64,000 nucleotides of DNA from Patagioenas fasciata (Eukaryota > Chordata > Aves > Columbiformes > Columbidae), in NCBI RefSeq assembly GCF_037038585.1, contig NW_027288588.1:186001-250000 (forward strand), given 5' to 3'. This document shows positions 13,031-26,200 of the stretch, piece by piece; the first letter of the stretch is position 1; the number at the start of each line of letters is the position of its first letter. The notes beneath the pieces were generated by a model. The model made no database searches. It was not told where the DNA came from and was given only the letters and a program-made list of their open reading frames with translations. The position numbers and the translations under genes were made by a program.

Positions 13031-16000
13031 GTGCCCTGTCAGGTTTGCTCGGGCCCTGTCGGGTTTGCTTGGGCCCTGTCAGGCTCCGTCGAGTCCTGTC
13101 GGGTTTGCTCGGTCCCCGTCAGGCTCCGTCGGGCCCTGTCGGGTTTCCTTGGGCCCTCTCGGGTTCCGTCGGGCCCTGTCGGGTTTCCTCGGGCCCTGTC
13201 GGACTCTATCGAGCCCTGTCAGGCTCCGTCGGGCTCTTTCGGGTTTGCTCAGGCCCTGTCGGGCTCCGTCGGGCCCTGTCAGGCTTTGTCAGGTCCTGTC
13301 AGGTTTGCTCGGGCCCTGTCGGGCCTTGTCGGGCCCTGTCGGGTTTGCTCGGGCTCTGTCGGGCTCCAGCGTGCCCTGTCGGGTTTGCCCGGGCCCTCTC
13401 GGGCTCCATCGAGCCCTGTCAGGCTCCGTCGAGTCCTGTCGGGTTTGCTCGGTCCCCGTCAGGCTCCGTCGGGCCCTGTCGGATTTCCTTGGGCCCTGTC
13501 GGGCTCCATCGAGCCCTGTCAGGCTTTGTCGAACCCTGTCGGGTTTGCTCGGGCCATGTCGGGTTTGCTCGGGCCCTGTCGGGTTCTGTCGGGCCCTGTC
13601 TGGTTTGCTCAGGCCCTGTCGGGCTCCTTCGAGCCCTGTCAGGTTTGCTCGGGCCGTGTCGGGTTTGCTCGGGTCCTGTCAGGCTCCGTCGAGCCCTGTC
13701 GGGTTTGCTCGGGCCCTGTCAGGCTCCGTCGGGCCCTGTCGGGTTTCCTCGGGCCCTGTCGGGCTCCATCGAGCCCTGTCAGGCTTTGTCGAACCCTGTC
13801 GGGCTCCGTCTGGCCCTGTCGAGTTTGCTCGGGCCCTGTCAGGTTTGCTGAAGCCCTGTCAGGCTTCGTCAGACCCTGTCGAGTGTGCTCATACCCTGTC
13901 GGGCTTCGTCGAGCCCTGTCGGGTTTGCTCGGGCCCTGTCAGGCTCCGTCGGGCCCTGTTGGATTTCCTCGGGCCTTGTCGGGTTTGCTCAGGCCCTGTC
14001 GGGTTCCGTCGGGCCCTGTCGGGTTTGCTCGGGCCCCGTCGGGCTCCGTCGGGCCCTGTCGGGTTTCCTCGGGCCCTGTCGGGCTCTATCGAGCCCTGTC
14101 AGGCTCCGTCAGGCCTTTTCGGGTTTGCTCGGGCCCTGTCGGGCTCTGTCGGGCCCTGTCAGGCTTCGTCAGGTCCTGTCAGGTTTGTTCGGGCCCTGTC
14201 GGGCCTTGTCGGGCCCTGTCGGGTTTGCTCGGGCTCTGTCGGGCTCCGTTGGGCCCTGTCGGGTTTGCTCGGGCTCTGTCGGGTTTGCTCGGGCCCTGTC
14301 AGGCTCCGTCAAGCCCTATCGGGTTTGATCGGGCCCTGTCGGGTTTGCTAGGGCCCTGTCGGGCTCCGTCGGGCCCTGTCTGGTTTCCTCAGGCCCTGTC
14401 GGGATCCGTCGGGCCCTGTCGGGTTTGCTCAGGCCGTGTCGGGTTTGCTGAAGCCCTGTCAGGCTTCGACGGACCCTGTCAGGCTTTGGCGGGTCCTGTC
14501 GGGTTTGCTCAGGCCCTGTCGGGCCTTGTCAGGCCCTGTCGGGTTTGCTCGGGCCCTGTCGGGTTTGCCCGCGTCTTGTCGGGCTCCGTCGAGCCCTGTC
14601 AGATTCGCTCGGGCCCTGTCGGGTTTGCTCGGGCCCTGTCAGGCTCCGTCAGGCCCTTTCGGGTTTGCTCGGGCCCTGTCAGGCTCCGTCGCGCCCTGTC
14701 GGGTTTCCTAGGGCCCTGTCGGGCTCCATCGAGCCCTGTCGGGTTTGCTCGGGCCCTGTCGGGCTCCATCGGACCCTGTCAGGTTTTGGCGGGTCCTGTC
14801 GGGTTTGCTCAGGCCCTGTCGGGCCTTGTCAGGCCCTGTCGGGTTTGCTCGGGCCCTGTCGGGTTTGCCCGCGTCTTGTCGGGCTCCGTCGAGCCCTGTC
14901 AGATTCGCTCGGGCCCTGTCGGGCTCCATCGAGCCCTGTCAGGCTCCGTCGGGCCCTTTCGGGTTTGCTCGGGCCCTGTCGGGTTCCGTCAGGCCCTGTC
15001 GGATTTGCTCAGGCCCTGTCGGGTTTGCTCGAGCCCTGTCGGGCTCCATCGGGCCCTGTCGGGTTTGCTCGGGCCCTATCGGGCTCCGTCGGGCCATGTC
15101 GGGTTTCCTCGGGCCCTGTCAGGCTCCATCGAGCCCTGTCAGGCTTCGTCGGGCCCTTTCGGGTTTGCTCGGGCCCTGTCGGGCTCCGTCAGGCCCTGTC
15201 GGGTTTGCTCGGGCCCTATCGGGCTCCGTCGGGCCCTGTCGGGTTTCCTCGGGCTCTGTCGGTCGCCATCGAGCCCTGTCAGGCTCCGTCAGGCCCTGTC
15301 GGGTTTGCTCGGGCCCTATCGAGCTCCGTCGGGCCCTGTCGGGTTTCCTCGGGCTCTGTCGGTCTCCATCGAGCCCTGTCAGGCTCCGTCGGGCCCTGTC
15401 GGGTTTGCTCGGGCCCTGTCGGATTTGCTCAGGCACTGTCGGGTTTGCTCAGGCCCTGTCGGGTTTGCTTGGGCCCTGTCGGGTTTGCTCGGGCCCTGTC
15501 GGGCTTCCTCGGGCTCTGTCGGGCTCCATCGAGCCCTGTCAGGCTCCGTCGGGCCCTTTCGGGTTTGCTCGGGCCCTGTCGGGCTCCGTCAGGCCCTGTC
15601 GGGTTTGCTCGGGCCCTATCGGGCTCCGTCGGGCCCTGTCGGGTTTCCTCGGGCTCTGTCGGTCTCCATCGAGCCCTGTCAGGCTCCGTCGGGCCCTGTC
15701 GGGTTTGCTCGGGACCTGTCGGGTTTGCTCGGGCCCTGTCAGGCTCCGTCAGGCCCTGTCGGGTTTGCTCGGGCCCTATCGGGCTCCGTGGAGCCCTGTC
15801 GGGTTTCCTCGGGCCCTGTCGGGCTCCATCGAGCCCTGTCAGGCTCCGTCGGGCCCTTTCGGGTTTGCTTGGGCCCTGTCGGGATCCGTTGGGCCCTGTT
15901 GGGTTTGCTCGGGCCCTGTAGGGCTCCTTCGTGCCCTGTCAGGTTTGCTCGGGCCCTGTCGGGTTTGCTTGGGCCCTGTCAGGCTCCGTCGAGTCCTGTC

Positions 16001-19000
16001 GGGTTTGCTCGGTCCCCGTCAGGCTCCGTCGGGCCCTGTCGGGTTTCCTTGGGCCCTCTCGGGTTCCGTCGGGCCCTGTCGGGTTTCCTCGGGCCCTGTC
16101 GGACTCTATCGAGCCCTGTCAGGCTCCGTCGGGCTCTTTCGGGTTTGCTCAGGCCCTGTCGGGCTCCGTCGGGCCCTGTCAGGCTTTGTCAGGTCCTGTC
16201 AGGTTTGCTCGGGCCCTGTCGGGCCTTGTCGGGCCCTGTCGGGTTTGCTCGGGCTCTGTCGGGCTCCAGCGTGCCCTGTCGGGTTTGCCCGGGCCCTCTC
16301 GGGCTCCATCGAGCCCTGTCAGGCTCCGTCGAGTCCTGTCGGGTTTGCTCGGTCCCCGTCAGGCTCCGTCGGGCCCTGTCGGGTTTCCTCGGGCCATGTC
16401 GGGCTCCGTCGGGCCCTGTCGGGTTTGCTCGGGCCCTATCGGGCTCCGTCGGGCCCTGTCGGGTTTCCTCGGGCCATGTCGGGCTCCATCGGGCCCTGTC
16501 GGGTTTGCTCGGGCCCTATCGGGCTCCGTCGGACCCTGTCGGGTTTCCTCGGGCCCTGTCGGGCTCCATCGAGCCCTGTCAGGCTTCGTCGGGCCCTTTC
16601 GGGTTTGCTCGGGCCCTGTCGGGCTCCGTCAGGCCCTGTCGGGTTTGCTCAGGCCCTATCGGACTCCGTCGGGCCCTGTCGGGTTTCCTCGGGCTCTGTC
16701 GGTCGCCATCGAGCCCTGTCAGGCTCCGTCAGGCCCTGTCGGGTTTGCTCGGGCCCTATCGAGCTCCGTCGGGCCCTGTCGGGTTTCCTCGGGCTCTGTC
16801 GGTCTCCATCGAGCCCTGTCACGCTCCGTCGGGCCCTGTCGGGTTTGCTCGGGCCCTGTCGGGTTTGCTCAGGCACTGTCGGGTTTGCTCAGGCCCTGTC
16901 GGGTTTGCTTGGGCCCTGTCGGGTTTGCTCGGGCCCTGTCGGGCTTCCTCGGGCCCTGGCGGGCTCCATCGAGCCCTGTCAGGCTCCGTCGGACCCTATC
17001 AGGCTTTGCTCAGGCCCTGTCGGGCTCCGTCAGGCCCTGTCGGGTTTGCTCGGGCCCTATCGGGCTCCATCGGGCCCTGTCGGGTTTCCTCGGGCTCTGT
17101 CGGTCTCCATCGAGCCCTGTCAGGTTCCGTCGGGCCCTGTCGGGTTTGCTCGGGACCTGTAGGGTTTGCTCAGGCACTGTCGGGTTTGCTTGGGCCCTGT
17201 CGGGCTCCGTCGGGCCCTGTCGGGTTGCCTCGGGCCCTGTCGGGTACCATCGAGCCCTGTCAGGCTCCGTCGGGCCCTTTCGGGTTTGCTCGGGCCCTGT
17301 CGGGCTCCGTCGGGCCATGTCGGGTTTCCTCGGGCCCTGTCGGGTTCCATCGAGCCCTGTCAGGCTCCGTCGGGCCTTTTTGGGTTTGCTCGGGCCCTGT
17401 CGGGCTCCGTCGGGCCCTGTCAGGCTTTGTCAGGTCCTGTCAGGTTTGTTCTGGCCCTGTCGGGCCTTGTCGGGCCCTGTCGGGTTTGCTCGGGCTCTGT
17501 CGGGCTCCGTTGGGCCCTGTCGGGTTTGCTCGGGCACTGTCGGGTTTGCTCAGGCCCTGTCAGGCTTTGTCGACCTCTGTCAGGTTTGCTCAAGCCCTGT
17601 CGGGCTCCGTTGAGCCATGTCGGGTTTGCTCGGGCCCTGTCGCGCTCCATCGAACCCTGTCAGGCTTTGTCGGGTCCTGTCGGGTTTGCTCAGGCCCTGT
17701 CAGGCTCCGTCGACCCCTGTCAGGTATGCTCGGGCCCTGTCGGGTTTGCTCAGGCCCTGTGTAGGCTCCGTCGACCCCTGTCAGGTATGCTCGGGCCCTG
17801 TCGGGTTTGCTCAGGCCCTGTCAGGCTCCGTCGACCCCTGTCAGGTTTGCTCGGGCCCTGTCGGGCTCCGTCGGGCCCTATCAGGTTTGCTCGGGCCCTG
17901 TCGGGTTTGCTCAGGCCCTGTCAGGCTCCGTCGAGCCCTGTCGGGTTTGCTCAGGCCCTGTCAGGCTCCGTCAGGCCCTGTCGGGTTTGCTCGGGCCCTG
18001 TCGGGTTTGCTGGGGCCCTGTCGGGCTCCGTCGGGCCCTGTCGGGTTTGCTCAGGCCCTGTCGGGCTCCGTCTAGCCCTGTCGGGTTTCCTCGGGCCCTG
18101 TCGGGCTCCATCGAGCCCTGTCAGGCTCTGTGAGGCTTTGTCGGGTTTGCTCGGGCCCTGTCGGGCTCCGTCGGGCCCTGTCAGGCTTTGTCGGGCCCTG
18201 TCGGGTTTGCTCGGGCCCTGTCGGGCCTTGTCGGGTCCTGTCGGGATTGCTCGGGCCCTGTCGGGCTCCGTCGAGCTTTGTCGGGTTTGTTCGGGCCCTT
18301 TCGGTTTTACTCAGGCCCTGTCAGACTCCGACAAGCCCTGTCAGGTTTGCTCGGGCTCTGTCGGATTTGCTAGGGCCGTGTCGGGCTCCGTCGGGCCCTG
18401 TCCGGTTTGCTCGGGCCCTGTCGGATTTGCTTGGGCCCTGTCGGGCTCCGTCGAGCCATGTCGGGTTTGCTCGGGCCCTGTCAGGCTCCATCGAACCCTG
18501 TCAGGCTTTGTCGGGTCCTGTCGGGTTTGCTCAGGCCCTGTCAGGCTCCGTCGACCCCTGTCAGGTATGCTCGGGCCCTGTCGGGTTTGCTCAGGCCCTG
18601 TCAGGCGCCGTCGACCCCTGTCAGGTTTGCTCGGGCCCTGTCGGGCTCCGTCGGGCCCTGTCAGGTTTGCTCGGGCCCTGTTGGGCTCCGTCGGTCCCTG
18701 TCGGGTTTGCTCGGGCCCTGTTGGGCTCCGTCGGGCCCTGTCAGGTTTGCTCGGGCCCTGTCGGGTTTGCTCAGGCCCTGTCAGGCTCCGTCGAGCCCTG
18801 GCGGGTTTGCTCAGGCCCTGTCAGGCTCCGTCAGGCCCTGTCGGGTTTGCTCGGGCCCTGTCGGGTTTGCTAGGGCCCTGTTGGGCTCCGTCGGGCCCTG
18901 TCTGGTTTCCTCGGGCCCTGTCGGGCTCCGTCGGACCCTGTCGGGTTTGCTTGGGCCCTGTCGGGTTTGCTGAAGCCCTGTTGGGCTTCGTCGGACCCTG

Positions 19001-20192
19001 TCGGGTTTGCTCGGGCCCTGTCGGGCTCCATCGGACCCTGTCAGGTTTTGGCGGGTCCTGTCGGGTTTGCTCAGGCCCTGTCGGGCCTTGTCAGGCCCTG
19101 TCGGGTTTGCTCGGGCCCTGTCGGGTTTGCCCGCGTCTTGTCGGGCTCCGTCGAGCCCTGTCAGATTCGCTCGGGCCCTGTCGGGCTCCATCGAGCCCTG
19201 TCAGGCTCCGTCGGGCCCTTTCGGGTTTGCTCGGGCCCTGTCGGGTTCCGTCAGGCCCTGTCGGATTTGCTCAGGCCCTGTCGGGTTTGCTCGAGCCCTG
19301 TCGGGCTCCATCGGGCCCTGTCGGGTTTGCTCGGGCCCTATCGGGCTCCGTCGGGCCATGTCGGGTTTCCTCGGGCCCTGTCAGGCTCCATCGAGCCCTG
19401 TCAGGCTTCGTCGGGCCCTTTCGGGTTTGCTCGGGCCCTGTCGGGCTCCGTCAGGCCCTGTCGGGTTTGCTCGGGCCCTATCGGGCTCCGTCGGGCCCTG
19501 TCGGGTTTCCTCGGGCTCTGTCGGTCGCCATCGAGCCCTGTCAGGCTCCGTCAGGCCCTGTCGGGTTTGCTCGGGCCCTATCGAGCTCCGTCGGGCCCTG
19601 TCGGGTTTCCTCGGGCTCTGTCGGTCTCCATCGAGCCCTGTCAGGCTCCGTCGGGCCCTGTCGGGTTTGCTCGGGCCCTGTCGGATTTGCTCAGGCACTG
19701 TCGGGTTTGCTCAGGCCCTGTCGGGTTTGCTTGGGCCCTGTCGGGTTTGCTCGGGCCCTGTCGGGCTTCCTCGGGCTCTGTCGGGCTCCATCGAGCCCTG
19801 TCAGGCTCCGTCGGGCCCTTTCGGGTTTGCTCGGGCCCTGTCGGGCTCCGTCAGGCCCTGTCGGGTTTGCTCGGGCCCTATCGGGCTCCGTCGGGCCCTG
19901 TCGGGTTTCCTCGGGCTCTGTCGGTCTCCATCGAGCCCTGTCAGGCTCCGTCGGGCCCTGTCGGGTTTGCTCGGGACCTGTCGGGTTTGCTCGGGCCCTG
20001 TCAGGCTCCGTCAGGCCCTGTCGGGTTTGCTCGGGCCCTATCGGGCTCCGTGGAGCCCTGTCGGGTTTCCTCGGGCCCTGTCGGGCTCCATCGAGCCCTG
20101 TCAGGCTCCGTCGGGCCCTTTCGGGTTTGCTTGGGCCCTGTCGGGATCCGTTGGGCCCTGTTGGGTTTGCTCGGGCCCTGTAGGGCTCCTTC
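13031..20192. repeat. Higher-order repeat copy 2 (7162 bp)
   Basis: The length equals copy 1. Sub-unit anchors are at 13031 and 15931 (spacing 2900), and the two 21-mers sit at the same offsets (near 17001 and 17760). Differences from copy 1 by eye are scattered single bases, for example near 17067 (CTCCATC for CTCCGTC) and the GGATTTCC versus GGTTTTCC monomer near 13482. Very recent amplification is inferred. Confidence 0.93.
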
Positions 20193-23100
20193 GTGCCCTG
20201 TCAGGTTTGCTCGGGCCCTGTCGGGTTTGCTTGGGCCCTGTCAGGCTCCGTCGAGTCCTGTCGGGTTTGCTCGGTCCCCGTCAGGCTCCGTCGGGCCCTG
20301 TCGGGTTTCCTTGGGCCCTCTCGGGTTCCGTCGGGCCCTGTCGGGTTTCCTCGGGCCCTGTCGGACTCTATCGAGCCCTGTCAGGCTCCGTCGGGCTCTT
20401 TCGGGTTTGCTCAGGCCCTGTCGGGCTCCGTCGGGCCCTGTCAGGCTTTGTCAGGTCCTGTCAGGTTTGCTCGGGCCCTGTCGGGCCTTGTCGGGCCCTG
20501 TCGGGTTTGCTCGGGCTCTGTCGGGCTCCAGCGTGCCCTGTCGGGTTTGCCCGGGCCCTCTCGGGCTCCATCGAGCCCTGTCAGGCTCCGTCGAGTCCTG
20601 TCGGGTTTGCTCGGTCCCCGTCAGGCTCCGTCGGGCCCTGTCGGATTTCCTTGGGCCCTGTCGGGCTCCATCGAGCCCTGTCAGGCTTTGTCGAACCCTG
20701 TCGGGTTTGCTCGGGCCATGTCGGGTTTGCTCGGGCCCTGTCGGGTTCTGTCGGGCCCTGTCTGGTTTGCTCAGGCCCTGTCGGGCTCCTTCGAGCCCTG
20801 TCAGGTTTGCTCGGGCCGTGTCGGGTTTGCTCGGGTCCTGTCAGGCTCCGTCGAGCCCTGTCGGGTTTGCTCGGGCCCTGTCAGGCTCCGTCGGGCCCTG
20901 TCGGGTTTCCTCGGGCCCTGTCGGGCTCCATCGAGCCCTGTCAGGCTTTGTCGAACCCTGTCGGGCTCCGTCTGGCCCTGTCGAGTTTGCTCGGGCCCTG
21001 TCAGGTTTGCTGAAGCCCTGTCAGGCTTCGTCAGACCCTGTCGAGTGTGCTCATACCCTGTCGGGCTTCGTCGAGCCCTGTCGGGTTTGCTCGGGCCCTG
21101 TCAGGCTCCGTCGGGCCCTGTTGGATTTCCTCGGGCCTTGTCGGGTTTGCTCAGGCCCTGTCGGGTTCCGTCGGGCCCTGTCGGGTTTGCTCGGGCCCCG
21201 TCGGGCTCCGTCGGGCCCTGTCGGGTTTCCTCGGGCCCTGTCGGGCTCTATCGAGCCCTGTCAGGCTCCGTCAGGCCTTTTCGGGTTTGCTCGGGCCCTG
21301 TCGGGCTCTGTCGGGCCCTGTCAGGCTTCGTCAGGTCCTGTCAGGTTTGTTCGGGCCCTGTCGGGCCTTGTCGGGCCCTGTCGGGTTTGCTCGGGCTCTG
21401 TCGGGCTCCGTTGGGCCCTGTCGGGTTTGCTCGGGCTCTGTCGGGTTTGCTCGGGCCCTGTCAGGCTCCGTCAAGCCCTATCGGGTTTGATCGGGCCCTG
21501 TCGGGTTTGCTAGGGCCCTGTCGGGCTCCGTCGGGCCCTGTCTGGTTTCCTCAGGCCCTGTCGGGATCCGTCGGGCCCTGTCGGGTTTGCTCAGGCCGTG
21601 TCGGGTTTGCTGAAGCCCTGTCAGGCTTCGACGGACCCTGTCAGGCTTTGGCGGGTCCTGTCGGGTTTGCTCAGGCCCTGTCGGGCCTTGTCAGGCCCTG
21701 TCGGGTTTGCTCGGGCCCTGTCGGGTTTGCCCGCGTCTTGTCGGGCTCCGTCGAGCCCTGTCAGATTCGCTCGGGCCCTGTCGGGTTTGCTCGGGCCCTG
21801 TCAGGCTCCGTCAGGCCCTTTCGGGTTTGCTCGGGCCCTGTCAGGCTCCGTCGCGCCCTGTCGGGTTTGCTCGGGCCCTGTCGGGCTCCATCGGACCCTG
21901 TCAGGTTTTGGCGGGTCCTGTCGGGTTTGCTCAGGCCCTGTCGGGCCTTGTCAGGCCCTGTCGGGTTTGCTCGGGCCCTGTCGGGTTTGCCCGCGTCTTG
22001 TCGGGCTCCGTCGAGCCCTGTCAGGCTTTGTCAGGTCCTGTCAGGTTTGCTCGGGCCCTGTCGGGCCTTGTCGGTCCCTGTCGGGTTTGCTCGGGCTCTG
22101 TCGGGCTCCAGCGTGCCCTGTCGGGTTTGCCCGGGCCCTGTCAGGCTCCGTCAGGCCCTGTCGGGTTTGCTCGGGCCCTATCGGGCTTCGTGGGGCCCTG
22201 CGGGTTTCCTCGGGCCCTGTCGGGCTCCATCGAGCCCTGTCAGGCTCCGTCGGGCCCTTTCGGGTTTGCTCGGGCCCTGTCGGGCTCCGTCAGGCCCTGT
22301 CGGATTTGCTCAGGCCCTGTCGGGTTTGCTCGAGCCCTGTCGGGCTCCATCGGGCCCTGTCGGGTTTGCTCGGGCCCTATCGGGCTCCGTCGGGCCATGT
22401 CGGGTTTCCTCGGGCCCTGTCAGGCTCCATCGAGCCCTGTCAGGCTTCGTCGGGCCCTTTCGGGTTTGCTCGGGCCCTGTCGGGCTCCGTCAGGCCCTGT
22501 CGGGTTTGCTCGGGCCCTATCGGGCTCCGTCGGGCCCTGTCGGGTTTCCTCGGGCTCTGTCGGTCGCCATCGAGCCCTGTCAGGCTCCGTCAGGCCCTGT
22601 CGGGTTTGCTCGGGCCCTATCGAGCTCCGTCGGGCCCTGTCGGGTTTCCTCGGGCTCTGTCGGTCTCCATCGAGCCCTGTCAGGCTCCGTCGGGCCCTGT
22701 CGGGTTTGCTCGGGCCCTGTCGGATTTGCTCAGGCACTGTCGGGTTTGCTCAGGCCCTGTCGGGTTTGCTTGGGCCCTGTCGGGTTTGCTCGGGCCCTGT
22801 CGGGCTTCCTCGGGCTCTGTCGGGCTCCATCGAGCCCTGTCAGGCTCCGTCGGGCCCTTTCGGGTTTGCTCGGGCCCTGTCGGGCTCCGTCAGGCCCTGT
22901 CGGGTTTGCTCGGGCCCTATCGGGCTCCGTCGGGCCCTGTCGGGTTTCCTCGGGCTCTGTCGGTCTCCATCGAGCCCTGTCAGGCTCCGTCGGGCCCTGT
23001 CGGGTTTGCTCGGGACCTGTCGGGTTTGCTCGGGCCCTGTCAGGCTCCGTCAGGCCCTGTCGGGTTTGCTCGGGCCCTATCGGGCTCCGTGGAGCCCTGT

Positions 23101-23231
23101 CGGGTTTCCTCGGGCCCTGTCGGGCTCCATCGAGCCCTGTCAGGCTCCGTCGGGCCCTTTCGGGTTTGCTTGGGCCCTGTCGGGATCCGTTGGGCCCTGT
23201 TGGGTTTGCTCGGGCCCTGTAGGGCTCCTTC
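20193..23231. repeat. Rearranged A-type copy (3039 bp) without a B partner
   Basis: It starts as A and matches it to about 21860, where two monomers (40 bp) are missing. It then carries an extra ~180-bp patch (about 22021-22200) that resembles 3260-3420 and contains a 19-mer (CCCTGCGGG near 22197), before rejoining the sequence that precedes each anchor. The arithmetic closes: 2900 - 40 + 180 - 1 = 3039. It is followed by another A (23232), so a B unit is skipped. Confidence 0.85.
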
Positions 23232-26200
23232 GTGCCCTGTCAGGTTTGCTCGGGCCCTGTCGGGTTTGCTTGGGCCCTGTCAGGCTCCGTCGAGTCCTGT
23301 CGGGTTTGCTCGGTCCCCGTCAGGCTCCGTCGGGCCCTGTCGGGTTTCCTTGGGCCCTCTCGGGTTCCGTCGGGCCCTGTCGGGTTTCCTCGGGCCCTGT
23401 CGGACTCTATCGAGCCCTGTCAGGCTCCGTCGGGCTCTTTCGGGTTTGCTCAGGCCCTGTCGGGCTCCGTCGGGCCCTGTCAGGCTTTGTCAGGTCCTGT
23501 CAGGTTTGCTCGGGCCCTGTCGGGCCTTGTCGGGCCCTGTCGGGTTTGCTCGGGCTCTGTCGGGCTCCAGCGTGCCCTGTCGGGTTTGCCCGGGCCCTCT
23601 CGGGCTCCATCGAGCCCTGTCAGGCTCCGTCGAGTCCTGTCGGGTTTGCTCGGTCCCCGTCAGGCTCCGTCGGGCCCTGTCGGATTTCCTTGGGCCCTGT
23701 CGGGCTCCATCGAGCCCTGTCAGGCTTTGTCGAACCCTGTCGGGTTTGCTCGGGCCATGTCGGGTTTGCTCGGGCCCTGTCGGGTTCTGTCGGGCCCTGT
23801 CTGGTTTGCTCAGGCCCTGTCGGGCTCCTTCGAGCCCTGTCAGGTTTGCTCGGGCCGTGTCGGGTTTGCTCGGGTCCTGTCAGGCTCCGTCGAGCCCTGT
23901 CGGGTTTGCTCGGGCCCTGTCAGGCTCCGTCGGGCCCTGTCGGGTTTCCTCGGGCCCTGTCGGGCTCCATCGAGCCCTGTCAGGCTTTGTCGAACCCTGT
24001 CGGGCTCCGTCTGGCCCTGTCGAGTTTGCTCGGGCCCTGTCAGGTTTGCTGAAGCCCTGTCAGGCTTCGTCAGACCCTGTCGAGTGTGCTCATACCCTGT
24101 CGGGCTTCGTCGAGCCCTGTCGGGTTTGCTCGGGCCCTGTCAGGCTCCGTCGGGCCCTGTTGGATTTCCTCGGGCCTTGTCGGGTTTGCTCAGGCCCTGT
24201 CGGGTTCCGTCGGGCCCTGTCGGGTTTGCTCGGGCCCCGTCGGGCTCCGTCGGGCCCTGTCGGGTTTCCTCGGGCCCTGTCGGGCTCTATCGAGCCCTGT
24301 CAGGCTCCGTCAGGCCTTTTCGGGTTTGCTCGGGCCCTGTCGGGCTCTGTCGGGCCCTGTCAGGCTTCGTCAGGTCCTGTCAGGTTTGTTCGGGCCCTGT
24401 CGGGCCTTGTCGGGCCCTGTCGGGTTTGCTCGGGCTCTGTCGGGCTCCGTTGGGCCCTGTCGGGTTTGCTCGGGCTCTGTCGGGTTTGCTCGGGCCCTGT
24501 CAGGCTCCGTCAAGCCCTATCGGGTTTGATCGGGCCCTGTCGGGTTTGCTAGGGCCCTGTCGGGCTCCGTCGGGCCCTGTCTGGTTTCCTCAGGCCCTGT
24601 CGGGATCCGTCGGGCCCTGTCGGGTTTGCTCAGGCCGTGTCGGGTTTGCTGAAGCCCTGTCAGGCTTCGACGGACCCTGTCAGGCTTTGGCGGGTCCTGT
24701 CGGGTTTGCTCAGGCCCTGTCGGGCCTTGTCAGGCCCTGTCGGGTTTGCTCGGGCCCTGTCGGGTTTGCCCGCGTCTTGTCGGGCTCCGTCGAGCCCTGT
24801 CAGATTCGCTCGGGCCCTGTCGGGTTTGCTCGGGCCCTGTCAGGCTCCGTCAGGCCCTTTCGGGTTTGCTCGGGCCCTGTCAGGCTCCGTCGCGCCCTGT
24901 CGGGTTTCCTAGGGCCCTGTCGGGCTCCATCGAGCCCTGTCGGGTTTGCTCGGGCCCTGTCGGGCTCCATCGGACCCTGTCAGGTTTTGGCGGGTCCTGT
25001 CGGGTTTGCTCAGGCCCTGTCGGGCCTTGTCAGGCCCTGTCGGGTTTGCTCGGGCCCTGTCGGGTTTGCCCGCGTCTTGTCGGGCTCCGTCGAGCCCTGT
25101 CAGATTCGCTCGGGCCCTGTCGGGCTCCATCGAGCCCTGTCAGGCTCCGTCGGGCCCTTTCGGGTTTGCTCGGGCCCTGTCGGGTTCCGTCAGGCCCTGT
25201 CGGATTTGCTCAGGCCCTGTCGGGTTTGCTCGAGCCCTGTCGGGCTCCATCGGGCCCTGTCGGGTTTGCTCGGGCCCTATCGGGCTCCGTCGGGCCATGT
25301 CGGGTTTCCTCGGGCCCTGTCAGGCTCCATCGAGCCCTGTCAGGCTTCGTCGGGCCCTTTCGGGTTTGCTCGGGCCCTGTCGGGCTCCGTCAGGCCCTGT
25401 CGGGTTTGCTCGGGCCCTATCGGGCTCCGTCGGGCCCTGTCGGGTTTCCTCGGGCTCTGTCGGTCGCCATCGAGCCCTGTCAGGCTCCGTCAGGCCCTGT
25501 CGGGTTTGCTCGGGCCCTATCGAGCTCCGTCGGGCCCTGTCGGGTTTCCTCGGGCTCTGTCGGTCTCCATCGAGCCCTGTCAGGCTCCGTCGGGCCCTGT
25601 CGGGTTTGCTCGGGCCCTGTCGGATTTGCTCAGGCACTGTCGGGTTTGCTCAGGCCCTGTCGGGTTTGCTTGGGCCCTGTCGGGTTTGCTCGGGCCCTGT
25701 CGGGCTTCCTCGGGCTCTGTCGGGCTCCATCGAGCCCTGTCAGGCTCCGTCGGGCCCTTTCGGGTTTGCTCGGGCCCTGTCGGGCTCCGTCAGGCCCTGT
25801 CGGGTTTGCTCGGGCCCTATCGGGCTCCGTCGGGCCCTGTCGGGTTTCCTCGGGCTCTGTCGGTCTCCATCGAGCCCTGTCAGGCTCCGTCGGGCCCTGT
25901 CGGGTTTGCTCGGGACCTGTCGGGTTTGCTCGGGCCCTGTCAGGCTCCGTCAGGCCCTGTCGGGTTTGCTCGGGCCCTATCGGGCTCCGTGGAGCCCTGT
26001 CGGGTTTCCTCGGGCCCTGTCGGGCTCCATCGAGCCCTGTCAGGCTCCGTCGGGCCCTTTCGGGTTTGCTTGGGCCCTGTCGGGATCCGTTGGGCCCTGT
26101 TGGGTTTGCTCGGGCCCTGTAGGGCTCCTTCGTGCCCTGTCAGGTTTGCTCGGGCCCTGTCGGGTTTGCTTGGGCCCTGTCAGGCTCCGTCGAGTCCTGT

